DNA of 64,000 nt, taken from the NCBI GenBank assembly GCA_951804985.1, contig OX638134.1:9631017-9695016 (forward strand), given 5' to 3'. Below, one piece after another: positions 11,979 through 22,560 of this stretch. A model generated the notes under the pieces. It did no database searches. It saw only the letters and a list, made by a program, of their open reading frames with translations, and was not told the DNA's origin. The stretch's first letter is position 1; every line of letters begins with the position of its first letter. Origin of the DNA: Dryomyza anilis (taxonomy: Eukaryota; Arthropoda; Insecta; Diptera; Dryomyzidae). The position numbers and the translations under genes were made by a program.

Positions 11979-12100
11979 TGCTGTGCTGTGCAGTGTCAAC
12001 TTCGGACAGACACTTGCGCAGCCGCCGCGGATTCTTCGTCATTCTTCGCCTGTTTAGCTATCGATCGTTGGTGCTGTTGGTGCGCAGGAAGCAGGTGGCT

Positions 12101-12112
12101 ACGCATGCGCGC
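12101..12112. promoter_or_regulatory. ACGCATGCGCGC, NRF-1/Ewg-like site
   Basis: The palindromic 'gcatgc' core with GC flanks fits the NRF-1/Ewg consensus better than the site at 2504. It sits in the GC-richer island; function is only inferred. Confidence 0.3.
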
Positions 12113-12471
12113 ACACCCGAACAACACAGACAGACACACACAAAATAGAAACAAATCTTATCGTCGTTGAACCAAAACGAAATACAAATCAAATTGAAAT
12201 CTAATTTTATTGCAACGAACGTTGCCGAACAATAGAAGGCAACAGCGTGTTGCCTACGTTTAAAGGCAACTCAAAGAAAATACAAAAAAATAAAATAAAA
12301 GATAGTCAAAGGACAACAGCTGGCACTATTGCTGCTTGTGCGCGCCAGGATTTGTCTATTTTGTGCTTAATTATGCGGCATAGAGTGTCGAGAGTTGACT
12401 CTCTATATCTATGCGCTGCACTGAGTTCAAAGGAATTTTTCAAGTAATCTGTGGGTCATGCAATGCTTAAG

Positions 12472-12483
12472 GTTAACGTTAAC
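12472..12483. promoter_or_regulatory. GTTAACGTTAAC perfect palindrome
   Basis: A perfect 12-bp palindrome followed by 'agttaaacgg' and another 'ggttaac' at 12,501, so three to four GTTAA half-sites fall within 40 bp at the edge of the island. Half-site clusters like this can bind homeodomain or similar factors; no specific factor is claimed. Confidence 0.3.
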
Positions 12484-12544
12484 AGTTAAACGGCTTTAAA
12501 GGTTAACTTGTGTCGTATTTTGTGGCAAATTGCTAACAAATATG

Positions 12545-13375
12545 AATTTAATTGTTTTGTGGCGTTTAGGTGTTGTAGAAAATGTTGCAGCATTGAAAAA
12601 TATTATTTTTTTTAAAGCTATACCAGCTATTTAGTTTACACAATTTGAAAATGTGGAAATCAAAAATTTCCCTAAAAAGGGATTTTTTTTTTTTTAGCTT
12701 TTTCACATGTTTTGGATTTTTGATGGTGTTTTTTGTATTAAATGTTATTAAAATATCAAAAACTAAAATTTCCCTACGATTATATTTTTTTTATGTTTAG
12801 TAATTTTTACATTTGCGTGATTCAAAATTGCCTTTCAATTGTTTGTGGCGTTTAGGTGTTGTAGAAAATGTTGCAGCATTGAAAAATATTATTTTTTACT
12901 GTAATTACTTCTTGTATTTAGTTTAAAATATTTAAAAATGTTGAAATCAAAAATTTCCCTAAAAAGGGATTTTTTTTATTTTTCACATTTTTTGGATTTT
13001 TGATTGTGTTTTTTGTATTAAATGTTTTTAAAATATCAAAAACTAAAATTTCCCTATGATTATATATTTTTATGTTTAGTAATTTTTACATTTGCGTGAT
13101 TCAAAATAGCCTTTCAATTGTTTGTGTTGCTAAGGTGTTGTAGAAAATGTTGCAGCATTGAAAAATATTATTTTTTACTGTAATAACTGTTTGTATTTAG
13201 TTTAAAATATTTAAAAATGTTGAAATCAAAAATTTCCCTAAAAAGGATTTTTTATTTTTGATTTATTTTACGTTTACCTATTTTAAAAATGTTATTTTTT
13301 TAAAAAATATTAAAAACCTTCATATATACAAATTTTCCTAAAAGGGAAATTAAAATTTTTAACGTTTTTTTTTTA
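12545..13375. repeat. Palindromic-core satellite, array 2 (about 283-bp units)
   Basis: Three tandem units begin near 12,550, 12,836 and 13,115; 'aggtgttgtagaaaatgttg' is at 12,568, 12,854 and (one difference upstream) 13,133, giving periods of 286 and 279. Each unit holds two TTTCCC cores about 100 bp apart: 'aatttccctaaaaagggat' and 'aaaatttcccta..gatta'. The last unit changes into a core 'ttttcctaaaagggaaatt' near 13,330. It is the same core as arrays 1, 3 and 4, with a different spacer. Confidence 0.8.
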
Positions 13376-13389
13376 TGTTTTGCATTGTA

Positions 13390-13706
13390 GCCGCGGTAGC
13401 TCAGTGGTTAGTTCGTTGGACTGCGAGCCGAAAGGTCCCCGGTTCAAGCCTGGACTGGGGCTAACAACATCTTTTCATAGAAACATTTTTCTATACCGCG
13501 CTACCTCTCGTCAGTAAATGGCAAACCATCGAGAGTAAAAACATTACCTATGAAAAGCTCTCACCCGCCGTTCGGATTCGGCAATAAACTGTAGGTCCCA
13601 CCACTATGAGTACAAATATAACACGCACAGCTCAAAATGGTGAGAGAGCTCGGCCGAAGTTCTATACAGGATTGTAGCGCCAAACTATTATATTATTATT
13701 ATTATA
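13390..13706 (+). mobile_element. tRNA-derived SINE, full-length copy 1
   Basis: The first 72 bases are tRNA-like: 'gccgcgg' 5' arm, a perfect RNA polymerase III A box 'tagctcagtgg' (13,397-13,407) and a B box 'ggttcaagcc' (13,441-13,450), with a mostly paired acceptor end 'ctggggc'. An unrelated body of about 230 bp follows, ending 'tagcgccaaactatta' and an ATT-repeat tail. It is a SINE and not a tRNA gene, because the anticodon arm is mispaired and there is no CCA-adjacent end. Flanking 'ttttgcattgta' (13,378) and 'ttttacatttca' (13,707) may be a diverged duplication. Confidence 0.85.
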
Positions 13707-13719
13707 TTTTACATTTCAG

Positions 13720-14335
13720 TCTTTAAAAGGGAAACAATTAAATTCTCAAAATGTCTTTTTTTGCAAGTCTAAAACAGGCAATTCTCTTAAAGGGAATATT
13801 TTATATTTTTCGTATTCAAAATGTAAAATATTCTCTAAAAGGAAAAATTTAATTTCAAAAATATTTGAATTATTAACTTATATTGTCCCCTATGCGATAA
13901 AGATCCACATTATTTGATTTTCACGAAACAAATGCAAATACGTCATAGTCTAGAACTTATTTGTTGAAAATAGGTTGAGGTAAAGTCTACATAATCCACT
14001 TTTAGTTCTTGTTTGATGTTGTTGTTCTATATTACTTATTTCAACAAAATAATTTGTATTCATTTATTTAGATTCCTCTAAATAATTTGACTCTTATGTC
14101 TAACATAATTCTGTAAATGTTAGAAATAAGAGTAGCAGTAACTTCCAAAATCATGTCCAAATTATTGACAAGTATTTTTATATTGGACTATATTCTAAAA
14201 CATTTACAATAAATAATTTTGGTAAATACATTTTGGCTTTGTCTTAAGATACCTAATGCATTTGGAATATTGTATTTTAAATCTGAAAAGCATTCTAAAA
14301 ATTAAAACATTTTAGACCTCATCCTCTTTGAAATT
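13720..14335. other. AT-rich DNA, no gene recognised
   Basis: The first 150 bases carry loose 'aaaagggaa' words that resemble relics of the neighbouring satellite. Nothing else was identified. Confidence 0.45.
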
Positions 14336-14339
14336 GATA

Positions 14340-14830
14340 AGAAACATGCTATATTTTGGGTCTCTGACTTTTATGGTTCCCGAAATATGGTGATTTGAAA
14401 AGTCAAAAAATAGTTAAAAATCACTAAGGTGGGTTTTATTATTATTGATTCGGGATAATGAATAGATCAATTGTGCCCCGTTTTATACCATAACTGAGGA
14501 CATTCTCAGCTGTAGCATCTTCCTATACTAAGTATAGTGGGTTCTGGTTCTAATAGTTCTATAGGTGGATTGACTTAAATGCGTTTTTCTAAAACAGTGC
14601 TCTACATATGAGTTTAGTTGAGGTATCGTTTGAAAGGTATTAATATGACTGTTAATATGATATATGAATTAAATATTTGCAATACCTTTCAAACGATATC
14701 TCTTTAGACCTTCTATGTGAACTACTTTTTAAGATACACGCAATTATGTTAACCAACCTTTGAGAATTTTTAAGGTCCCATATTTTCAACTCACCATATT
14801 TCGGGAATAATAATAGCAAGAGCTCAAAAT
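14340..14830. repeat. Foldback element FB5
   Basis: Nested inverted repeats: 'cccgaaatatggtgatttg' near 14,379 faces 'caactcaccatatttcggg' near 14,788, and the inner pair 'gaggtatcgtttgaaagg' (14,620) faces 'cctttcaaacgatatctc' (14,685). The element would fold into one long imperfect hairpin. No coding sequence was seen. Boundaries are approximate. Confidence 0.65.
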
Positions 14831-14963
14831 TTTTAAATTTTGTTTAGTTTAGTAAAGTACCTAAAACATTTGTAACAAGTTTCAATAGAATAACATCAAT
14901 TGATATGACTTTCCGTTCCCGTTTTAAATGAAAAGACGACTTTACGCGGTGTTGACTTAGCGC

Positions 14964-15181
14964 CACTCTCAGAAAAATCCTTTTAAAAATGGTCAATAGA
15001 ACAGTTATTAATTCAATAGTATACAAAAGAATAAATATTTTCATATAAACACAATTTGATAGTATTTAATAGTATTTTGTAGTATTTAATGGTATTTACC
15101 CATTAAAATAATAATTTATTCTATTCACTTATTTTAATAGCAAAAAAAAACTATTGATTTTATAGTATTTTTTTCTGAGTG
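14964..15181. mobile_element. MITE family A, diverged copy
   Basis: It starts 'cactctcagaaaa' and ends 'ttttttctgagtg', with 'tggtcaatagaacagttatt' on the left and 'aatttattctattcactta' on the right matching family A at 5847. The TA duplication seen at the first copy is not preserved here. Confidence 0.75.
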
Positions 15182-15261
15182 CAGTCTCTTTTAATGGACC
15201 ACACAGTTAAATGGAATTATGTGAGATTCTAGTCAACATTTTTACCAGACTCAAGTCTAGT

Positions 15262-15393
15262 CCCTAGTAGAAATTGTTCTAGATCTGATCATTGAATATT
15301 TAGCTTTCCATAACGCGCACAGTTAGTTCCATGATCAACATGATCTAACTCTGAGAATGTCTACTACCCCAATAGGGAAAACATCTAATAGGG
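15262..15393. mobile_element. Short CCCTAG-ended MITE relative
   Basis: It opens 'ccctagtagaaattg', contains 'gatctgatcattg' and 'gatcaacatgatc', and closes 'catctaatagggt'. The terminal words match the 429-bp element at 8794, so this is probably an internally deleted or related copy. Confidence 0.5.
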
Positions 15394-15419
15394 TTTAGAA
15401 ACATTTTTTCAAATTTACC

Positions 15420-16850
15420 GGAGACAAAATGTCATGGCATTTTTCTGGATTATTTGGGCAAACACACAGATAAATTGACGTTTGTGGGAAGCGTAAGAAA
15501 ACCCCAGACAACATTTTTGGCGGGGTCGAAGCGGATTAGAAATATTTTTATCGACTTATTCACATACAGACAATGGCGGTGCTTGTATCACAAACAGCAT
15601 ATTTTCTGTCCGCTCCCAAAATATGCCGTGAATCTGTCATTAAAATGCCACTAAATTTTACAACCTGCCATACACTTCCCAAAGTAATCCATTTATCTGT
15701 GTTTTTGGCGGAAAAATGCACGAAATATTTCTAAAAAATGACAAAAACTTTGTCACGGAAGGTTGTGAAATTTTGTAGAATTTTATATGCAGATTCACGG
15801 AATATTTTGGGAACAGGCAGAAAACAGACAGCTTATGATACAAACACCGCCTTTGTCTGTTCGAAAAATGTCGACAATATGATTCTAAACTTTCTGCCAA
15901 AAATTTTGTCTTGGTCCCGAGACAAAATTTCTGGCATTTTTCAGGAATATTTCAGGCATATTTCCGGCAAGCACACTGATAAGTCGATTATTTTGGGATG
16001 TGTTGAGCAAATTGTCAAATTTAGTGGATTTTTATAGGAAGATTTACGGAATATTTTGGGTACGGGTAGAAAACAGACTGATTGTGATACAAACTCCGCT
16101 TTTGTCTGCTTGAAATATGTCGACAAAAAAATGTCTAAACTGCATCGACACTGCCAATAATTTGGTCTGTGGTATAATCTAAGACAACATTTATGTAATT
16201 TTTCAGGAATATTTCTGGCATATTTCCGTCAAACACACAGATAAATGGAATATTTTGGAAAGTGTATAGCAGGTTGAAAATTTTGTGGAATTTTATTGGA
16301 AGATTTACGGAATATTTTGGGTACGGGTAGAAAACAGTCTGTTTATGATACAAACTCCGCCTTGGTCTGTTTGAAATATATCGAAAACATGTTTCAAAAA
16401 TACCTAGACCCTGGCAAAAATTAAATGAGGCCTATTTTTGCCAAATTCAAAAATATGCCGTAAATCTGCTATTAAATTTGATAACCTGCTATAAACATTA
16501 ACTTTTAGTTTGCCGAAAATTTCTCCTAAATATTCCTGAAAAATGAAAACAAATTCTGTCTATGCCTGAGACAAAATTTTTGGCATATTTCTGCAATATT
16601 TCGGGCATATTTCCGGCAAACGTACAGCTATATGGAATATCTTGGAAGTGTATAGCAGGTTTTAAATTTTTGTGGAATTTTTAATGCAGATTCACGCCAT
16701 ATTTGGGGAACGAGCAGAAAACAGACAGATTTTGATACAAACTCCGCCTTTATCTATTTGAAATTTGTCGAGGAAATGTTTCATAACTGCCTCGACCCTG
16801 CCAAAAATTTTGTCTGGGGTGGGATATAGTGCAGTTTTGTATTATTTAAA
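15420..16850. repeat. Satellite X, mixed-orientation array (250-390 bp units)
   Basis: A unit with the ordered words 'aaacacacagataaatggaa', 'tattttgggaagtgtatagc', 'ttacggaatattttggg', 'agaaaacagac', 'gatacaaactccgcctttgt' and 'ctgccaaaaattttgtct' is repeated. The first unit (about 15,505-15,760) is in reverse orientation, then at least four follow in forward orientation with 'acgg..atattttgg' at 15,797, 16,046, 16,307 and about 16,693. The 60-100 codon frames here are repeat translations. Further units lie at 27.65 and 28.35 kb. Confidence 0.8.
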
Positions 16851-17095
16851 AGGCAGATTGTCGGCATTTGATACGTGCTGAATTTGATACAAATTTCTTC
16901 ACTAATGCTTCATAAAATCTTTCAAATACATTTTCTAAATTGCCTTGAGCGTATCTATTTAAATATTAAGAAAGAACATTTGTCAAATATACCTCCAACA
17001 TCAAAAATGTATTTATTCAAAAGTAATGTAATATGATCTTAACTTTTCTAAAACAAAACAAAAAAAAAACGGTCTGTCATTGTTTGCTATCATTT
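16851..17095. other. AT-rich DNA, nothing recognised
   Basis: A short AT-rich spacer between satellite X and the third unique island. Confidence 0.5.
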
Positions 17096-17840
17096 TAATT
17101 TAATTCAATCAACCTCATTCAATTTCTTCAACAACCCGAAAAAGTACGTGCAGAACCAAATCAGTCTTTAAATTTCACCTGGTCATTTTTTTTCTTTACT
17201 CTTCTTCTTGTTCTTTTACATTTTTACTATAGTATACGACGGCGCACGACGCATCATTCAATTTAAAAACCTTGCAGCGATAAAGTTCAAAATTACCAAT
17301 AACAACAACAACAGCAGCAATAAAGCAAAAAAAAAAAGAAATCCAAAATTTAAAATTACCAAAAATATAAAAAAGTAAGCAGAAAGAAAAAAAAAACAAC
17401 CAAAGAATTAAATCAAGGTGCAATCCACCTTGATAGTCGTTTATTCGGGGCACCATTCAAAAATTGCATCTGCTGCTTGATGCCTGTTGATGATGGTGTT
17501 CGTATGGTTCATACGGTTTGTTTCATTTCGTTGGATTTTTTTTTTTCATATGTCTTTTATGCCTTTTATTATTATTATTCCTGCGTTGGTCCCTACAGGA
17601 TAGGACGACGACGGTGGTGATACATCTTCGTTTTTGGCTTGCAATTCATTTGGTGCTTCTGTGCACATGGCACAAGGTACAAAAAAGCAACAAAAACAAC
17701 AAGAACTATATGAAAAAAAAAAAAACAAAGAAACAACATTACATCACAAGCACAGACAGTGGTGGCGAATGGAATGGCATTATTGTATTTTTGGATGTGC
17801 AGTACATGTGCTATAAACACTTGTATGAATTGTAATTTAT
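17096..17840. other. GC-richer unique island 3
   Basis: It contains non-repetitive words such as 'tatacgacggcgcacgacgc' and 'ggataggacgacgacggtgg', separated by poly-purine and poly-T runs. Overlapping frames of 60-105 codons exist on both strands; none has a domain, and they are rich in Lys/Gln or Phe/Cys from simple sequence. Possible regulatory or UTR DNA. Confidence 0.35.
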
Positions 17841-18530
17841 ATGTGCAGGTTTAGTTAAATTGCTCAAATTGTTATTTAAATACTGAGTTAAATAGTTGTA
17901 TAACGAAATCTTATATTTAAAAATTGATTAAAACCAAAATTTCCTTATTAGAGAAATTTACATTTTTAGCATACTTAAGTTTTTCGTATTAGAAAATGGA
18001 TTTTAAGCTGTTAAATTATTTAAAAATACTTAAAATGAAAAATTTCCCAAAAAGGGAAATTTTTATTTTTAGCTTATTTTATTTTTGCGTTGTGAAAAAA
18101 TGTTATTTTAATGAAAAATTATTTATAAACATTAAAATAAAAAATGTCCCTAAAATGGGAAATTTTATTTTATAGCATATTTTAAGTTTTTGTTATTTAG
18201 ATATATAGAATTTGTACAAATCTATTTAAAAATATCTACGAACAAAATTTCCTTAGAAGGGAAATTATAATTTATAGCTTATTTCACTTTTGCGTTCTCA
18301 AAAAAGTTATATTTTTATCTTTTTTTTGAAAAATACAAAAAGAAGAAAATACCCAAAAGAGAAATTTGAATTAAAGGCAAAAAGAAGATTTTTATTAATT
18401 AATTTACAAATACCGAAATTAAAAATGGTACCTTTAATATTTTGTACTATTAAAAAAGAATATTTTTATAATTTTATGGAGAAAATAAATAGAAGAAAAT
18501 ACCCATATGATAAATTTTAATTAAATACAT
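17841..18530. repeat. Palindromic-core satellite, array 3
   Basis: Cores lie near 17,940, 18,040 ('aatttcccaaaaagggaaat'), 18,147 and 18,247, about 100 bp apart, followed by degenerate 'gaaaatacccaaaagag' and 'gaaaatacccatatgat' at 18,345 and 18,495. The words 'tagcttattttatttttgcg' between cores resemble those of array 4. Confidence 0.7.
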
Positions 18531-19540
18531 ATTTCGCCTTTTTATTACTTTTTTTAGATATCAAAATAAAAAATGGTACATTTTCTATTTTGTAAAATTC
18601 TATTAACTATTAAAATGAGTACCCTTTTGCAGTATGTTGAAACGAACGACGAAAGATAGAGTTGAGGTAAAAATTTCGTCACACAAATTTTGATTTTATG
18701 TCACTTGACTTTTAAAACATTAAAATTTGTTTTAAAATAAGTTATCTAACAGACATTTAATTCTTAATACGGAAAGAGACACTAAGTTTTTTTGACTAAT
18801 TATATAAATAAAATATGCAACATATAATTTAAAATTAAAAATAGATAAAGTACTAAAAAAATAATATATTTATATTGAGGCGCTTTTTATTACATTAATA
18901 TTTAATACACATCTAAAATAAATACCTTTACAAAACACGAGAACGCTCTATATAAAGTTAAAAAAATTAGTCGTGAACATTATATTTTTTATTTAAACAA
19001 AATGAAATTTTAAACTTGTTTTAAATATTGAAATCAATACAGTTAAAGACAGTAAATAAATTTTGTATAATGCATAATATTTGAATGAGGTTGGAAGAAC
19101 GAAAAAGTTGGTCAGGACAATCAACTTAATTCGATTAAAGCGCAATTTTTTAAAAGTGCTTAATTAAACTGAAAAACTTGAAATTTTAGCACTTACGCAC
19201 ACTTTTGTAATACTAGTATATACTAGTTGTAGTCCAAACTATAATCCTTTTAATTTTGGTTATAAGAACCGACTTGGTAGTTTACAGATCCAAATAATGT
19301 TGGTTGGCGCAACAAAATTATATTCTATATAAATAACTATTGACAAAATGTAATTATGAGAAAACTTTTAAGGAAATCTAAATTAAATTTAGGTTTAAAT
19401 TTTCACTTTTATGAACTTTTATGAGCAAGAGTATTTCATTTCATCTATTGGGATATTCCCCTTACATGTAATTAACTATAAAAAAATATTTAATACTAAA
19501 GTCGACATTGTTCAGTTGGTAAATAATACGGCGTTGATGT
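18531..19540. other. AT-rich DNA, no gene recognised
   Basis: A unique-looking AT-rich kilobase. The 61-codon frame at 19,411 overlaps the start of a MITE and has no domain. No RNA gene or element end was seen apart from the MITE that follows. Confidence 0.5.
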
Positions 19541-19541
19541 A

Positions 19542-19814
19542 CAAAGAAAAAATAATCGACGTAAATATAACAACCGATATTAATTACATTCATTAATAAG
19601 TCCAGCAATGAAATTCAGTAATAATATAGTTGAAACTGCATCGACTAATTAATTTGCTACATTGACGTACAAAAACATCTTATTAGCAAACAGAATTATT
19701 GATTTAACGAAGAATAGCAAATGCTTTCATTAAATTTCTAAATTTCTTTGCTGGACTGATTAATAATGCAATTAATATTGTTTGCTGGTGTTACGTCGAT
19801 TAATGTTTTCTGTG
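19542..19814. mobile_element. MITE family B, copy 1 (273 bp, TA duplication)
   Basis: It starts 'caaagaaaaaataatcgacg' and ends 'cgtcgattaatgttttctgtg' type sequence, flanked by TA at 19,540-19,541 and 19,815-19,816. The interior 'tttgctggactgattaat' is shared with family B copy 2 at 56,586. No ORF. Confidence 0.75.
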
Positions 19815-19816
19815 TA

Positions 19817-20003
19817 CCGGACAAAGTCGAAAAAAAAATTCTTTTTCTACATAAGATGAGTAGAAATAAATGTCATTTGTAAATACCAAATTCATTCGTT
19901 TGAAACGACATTTCTACCATTGCGATATTTGGTTACCACAGCCAATAATATCATTGACATAAACCAAATTGTTGAATTTTTTCTTATAGTCATTACTATA
20001 ACC
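19817..20003. other. Short AT-rich spacer
   Basis: It holds 'gaaacgacatttctaccat' and no recognisable feature. Confidence 0.4.
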
Positions 20004-20526
20004 TTAATATTATATTTTAAAAAAATTCAATAATAGGTTTACAAAAACCTTTTTATATCCAATGGTTTCTAATGGATCAGACCATCTCTTTCATAAAATT
20101 TCGAATGGTATTTCAACCATCGAAATTTAACAATTTTTTATTCGGTTATGTTCCGAATTTCTATAGAATTTCAATCGAATTTCATATAAAATATATAAAC
20201 AAACGGTTTTGAAATTGCTTTCACAATACAAAAAAAAGTGTTTTTAAAACAAATTCAAATCGTTGAAGTCAAAGCAAAAGGATTGAATTCATTGAAAATA
20301 CAAATTTTTGTACTAAGACATCAAATTCAAAACCGTTTGTTTACATATTTTATATGAAATTCGATAGAAATTCGGAACATGACCGAATATTATAAAAAAT
20401 GTTAAATTTCGATTATTGAAAACCATTCGGAATTTTATGAAAGAGATGGTCTGATCCATTAAAAACCATTGTATATAAAAAGGTTTTTGTAAACCTATCA
20501 TTGAATTTTTTAAAATATAATATTAA
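20004..20526. repeat. Foldback element FB2 (about 205-bp arms)
   Basis: The left arm (20,004-20,213) and right arm (about 20,322-20,526) are inverted copies: 'ggtttacaaaaacctttttat' type sequence on the left faces 'aaaaaggtttttgtaaacc' on the right, and 'aacaaacggttttgaa' faces 'ttcaaaaccgtttgtt'. Pairing covers almost the whole arm with few mismatches, leaving a loop of about 110 bp. The 62-codon minus frame at 20,313 is the arm's translation. A diverged relative is at 27,255-27,505. Confidence 0.85.
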
Positions 20527-20690
20527 ATTTTTGTACCTACTTTTTTTTTTATTATTTATACTAATTTTAACAATTTTCAAATGCATTTATATTATAAAGA
20601 AATTTACATTTTCGACAAATTTCACTTACACATACTGAAAAAACGCGATTTTTAAGTTACATTTAATTTATTTCATGTAAAAACATTATA
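20527..20690. other. AT-rich spacer
   Basis: No feature identified between FB2 and the fourth satellite array. Confidence 0.4.
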
Positions 20691-22100
20691 TAAAAAAATT
20701 TCCTTCAAAGGGAAATTTTAATTTTAAGTATATTTTACGTTTCTGTTATTTCGAAATATTAAATTTGTAAAAAATGATGAAAAAATATCAATAGAAAAAA
20801 TTTTCGTAAATGGGAAATTTAAATTTAAATCATATTGAACATTTATTTCTGCATTTTTGTTATTTAGAAATGTTAAATTTGTAAAAAACGTATATAAAAA
20901 TATCAAAAGAAAAATGTCCCTTAATGGGAAATTTGAATTTAAAGCTTATTTTACGTTTTTCTTATTTAAAAATGATAAAAATTGAACAATTTATTTCAAA
21001 ATATCAATAGAAAAATTTCCCTAGTTTAAAGCTTATACTTACTTTAAAGCTTATACCACGTTTGTGTTATTTAGAAATGTTAAATTGGGAAAGAACATAT
21101 TATAAATATCAATATAAATATTTCCCTCAAAGGTAAATTTTATTTTTAAACATATTTTATTAAATTTGTAATAAATTATTTAAAAATAAGAATAAAAAAA
21201 AACACAAAATGGGGAATTCAAAAGTTAAGCCTGAATTTCTGTAATTTAGAAATGTAAAATTTGTAAAAATTTTTATAAAAATATCGAAAGAAAAATGTCC
21301 CTTAATGGGCAATTTTAATTTAAAACATATTAATAAAGAGTATTTTCAATTGGACCTTGAGCCCGTAAAACAAATAACTTAATATTCACAAGAGGTCGTT
21401 AAAAATTAATACATATTTCTGTTATTTGGAAATTTTAAATTTGTAAAAAACTATTAAAAATATTAATAGAAAAAAATTGCCCTAAATGAGAAATTTTTAT
21501 TTTTTAAGCCTTTCACTTTTCTGTTATTTAAAAATTTTTACGTTTGCAAAAAAATATTTTAAATTAGTTACAAAAAATTTCCCCTAATAGTAAATTTTTA
21601 TTTAAAGCATATTTTATGTTTCTGATATTTGGAAATGATAAATTTGTAAAAATAATTTAAAAATATAAAATTCGAAAAAGGGAAATTTTAATTTTAAGTT
21701 ATTTATGCGTTTCTGTTATTTTGAAATGTTAAAATTGTAAAAATTTAAATTTAAAATATTAAAAGAAAAAATTTGACTAAATGAAAATTTTAAATTTAAA
21801 GCTATACCACATTATTGTTATTTAGAAATGTTATATTCGTAATAATTTATGAATAGGAAAAATTTCCAAAAATGGGAAATTTGAATTAAAAGCTTATTTT
21901 AAGTTTCTCTGATTTAGAATTATTAAAAATTTATTTAAATATATCAATAAAAAAAATTTCCCTAAATGGGAAATTTTAATTTAAGGCATATTTCACTTTT
22001 CTGTTTATATAGAAATGTTAAATTTGTATTAATTTATTTAAAAATACAAAAGAAAAAAATATCCCAAAATGGGAAATTTTTATATTTGTAATATTACATT
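20691..22100. repeat. Palindromic-core satellite, array 4
   Basis: At least twelve degenerate monomers of about 95-180 bp, mostly near 100 bp. Cores such as 'aatttccctaaatgggaaat' (21,956) and 'aatgtcccttaatgggaaat' (20,914) are followed by 'tttaaagcttattttacg', 'tttctgttatttagaaatg' and 'ttaaatttgtaaaa'. This is the longest and cleanest array after array 1. A non-monomer piece at 21,330-21,400 interrupts it. Confidence 0.8.
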
Positions 22101-22360
22101 ATATCTTTTTAGAAAAAAAAACAAATGACCTTCTAAGCATTAAAGCAGAGCTAAATAACAACTTTGAAAAGATTATGTACGATAAAAACTTAAAATAGAA
22201 AATTTTAAAAAATAAATAAAATTCCGAATGTATATTTTTTTTACCTAAATTACATATTGCATTAAAATATTAGTAACGCTACCCAAAAATAAAATAAATT
22301 TTAGCACCTTTTTTATACAACAAAATATTTTTTATCTCTATCTAAATCACAAATTTTGTC
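22101..22360. other. AT-rich spacer
   Basis: No ORF or repeat boundary recognised. Confidence 0.4.
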
Positions 22361-22560
22361 TACTTTTTACGCCACGCCTGTTGCAGCGCGCCTGTCACAC
22401 ACAGCATGTTGCACGGCGCTGCCTGCGCAGTGCTGCACCGTATCCCGTATCCCTTGCAAGCATCCTTACTAATCGTGCACTGATCACTCAACCTCCGCAT
22501 CTTCGAAAAATCAAGCAGCCAGCATTTCATCTGTTATTGCGTTTTGTTACATGTTATTAA
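22361..22560. other. GC-richer unique island 4
   Basis: A short block of about 150 bp with strongly raised GC ('cagcgcgcctgtcacacaca', 'ggcgctgcctgcgcagtgct'). It carries the block shared with island 2 at 22,375-22,421. It is a regulatory or UTR candidate by composition only. Confidence 0.4.

Larger units (their letters stand above)
11570..12510. other. GC-richer unique island 2 with CAG runs
   Basis: A 900-bp segment of near-balanced composition with CAG/GCA runs (11,711-11,735), 'gctgtgctgtgctgtgcag' (11,975-11,993) and a GC-rich centre. Several overlapping frames of 60-127 codons are open on both strands, but they are Cys- or Gln-rich translations of simple sequence without domains. It resembles fly 5'UTR, promoter or regulatory DNA (inference). 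It shares a block with island 4 (see 11,933). Confidence 0.45.

Noticed and set aside
11616..11999. A 127-codon minus-strand gene in island 2
   Set aside because: It overlaps four plus-strand frames of similar size; composition is Cys/Arg/Lys-rich from CAG/GCA runs and no domain is visible.
13390..13461. A tRNA gene with GCG-like anticodon
   Set aside because: The anticodon arm does not pair, the T arm is weak, and the same head plus body recurs at 25.5 kb with a target-site duplication. It is the head of a SINE.
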